Below, piece after piece: positions 63,991 to 64,000 of a stretch of 64,000 nucleotides of DNA. Made by a program: the position numbers and the translations under genes. Source of the stretch: Fibrobacterota bacterium (GTDB lineage Bacteria; Fibrobacterota; Chitinivibrionia; Chitinivibrionales; Chitinispirillaceae); the NCBI GenBank assembly GCA_023436145.1, contig JAEZKP010000104.1:28633-92632 (forward strand), read 5' to 3'. A model generated the notes under the pieces. That model was not told the DNA's origin. It searched no databases and saw only the letters and a program-made list of their open reading frames with translations. Each line of letters starts with the position of its first letter. The first letter of the stretch is position 1.

Positions 63991-64000
63991 GAATGGATTT

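Noticed and set aside
1..64000. Mobile elements, CRISPR arrays or phage genes
   Set aside because: I saw no transposase, integrase, terminal inverted repeats with target duplications, or regularly spaced repeats. The only short tandem repeat is the in-gene one at 47874-47983.

Overview
The window looks like chromosome of a Gram-negative, didermic, probably anaerobic bacterium of the FCB group, most likely Fibrobacterota (Chitinispirillia/Chitinivibrionia-like). This is an inference. The supporting signs are an Mla-type lipid transport operon, several predicted outer-membrane barrels, large secreted proteins with lamin-tail, CotH-kinase and C-terminal sorting-like domains, a PorV-like pseudogene, a lone PEP-CTERM protein, SpoVG and GerW homologues outside a spore-former, and an oxygen-sensitive hybrid-cluster protein. 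There are no insertion sequences, CRISPR arrays, integrases or rRNA. One tRNA, for glutamine, is present.

Layout. 1-8.4 kb: a PlsB-like acyltransferase cut by the left edge, a small zinc-ribbon protein, then a five-gene lipid-transport operon (STAS-MlaE, MlaF, MlaD, auxiliary lipoprotein, putative OM protein), a small hypothetical gene and a YejK/NdpA-like nucleoid protein. 8.5-13.9 kb: an inducible circuit. A sigma-54 activator faces an operon for an M20-family protein and an ADP-forming acyl-CoA synthetase. The gap between them holds a near-consensus -24/-12 promoter and three phased palindromes. 14-25 kb: a methyltransferase, an HDOD signalling protein, nrdR, two paralogous membrane proteins, dapB-dapA, and a translation cluster (spoVG, tRNA-Gln, rplY, pth, rpsF, rpsR, rplI). 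25-31.5 kb: argF, a five-gene KaiC-like ATPase/small membrane protein/response-regulator module, and uvrA. 31.6-40.1 kb: PEP-CTERM protein, adk, GT39-like membrane glycosyltransferase, hcp with an FNR-type box, and an MCP-porin-phosphate-binding-like operon.

40.7-54.2 kb is an accessory cell-surface region: two lamin-tail proteins, two tandem CotH-like paralogues, a thrombospondin-type-3/OmpA-like protein with an 18-bp tandem repeat, a decayed PorV-like gene, and a likely frameshift joining two neighbouring reading frames. 54.4-58.7 kb: a GerW/beta-helix pair and three type IV pilin-like genes (PilV/PilW/PilX order). 58.8-64 kb: a cobalamin-loop assembly locus (cobT, cbiB, and a fused threonine-phosphate decarboxylase/cobyric acid synthase) bracketed by two convergent cobalamin riboswitches.

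The best candidates for something undescribed are the KaiC-like/membrane/receiver module (26.3-28.5 kb), the sigma-54 circuit controlling a hydrolase-like protein that has lost its catalytic glutamate pair (8.5-13.9 kb), and the repeat-bearing, partly decayed surface-protein region (40.7-54.2 kb).
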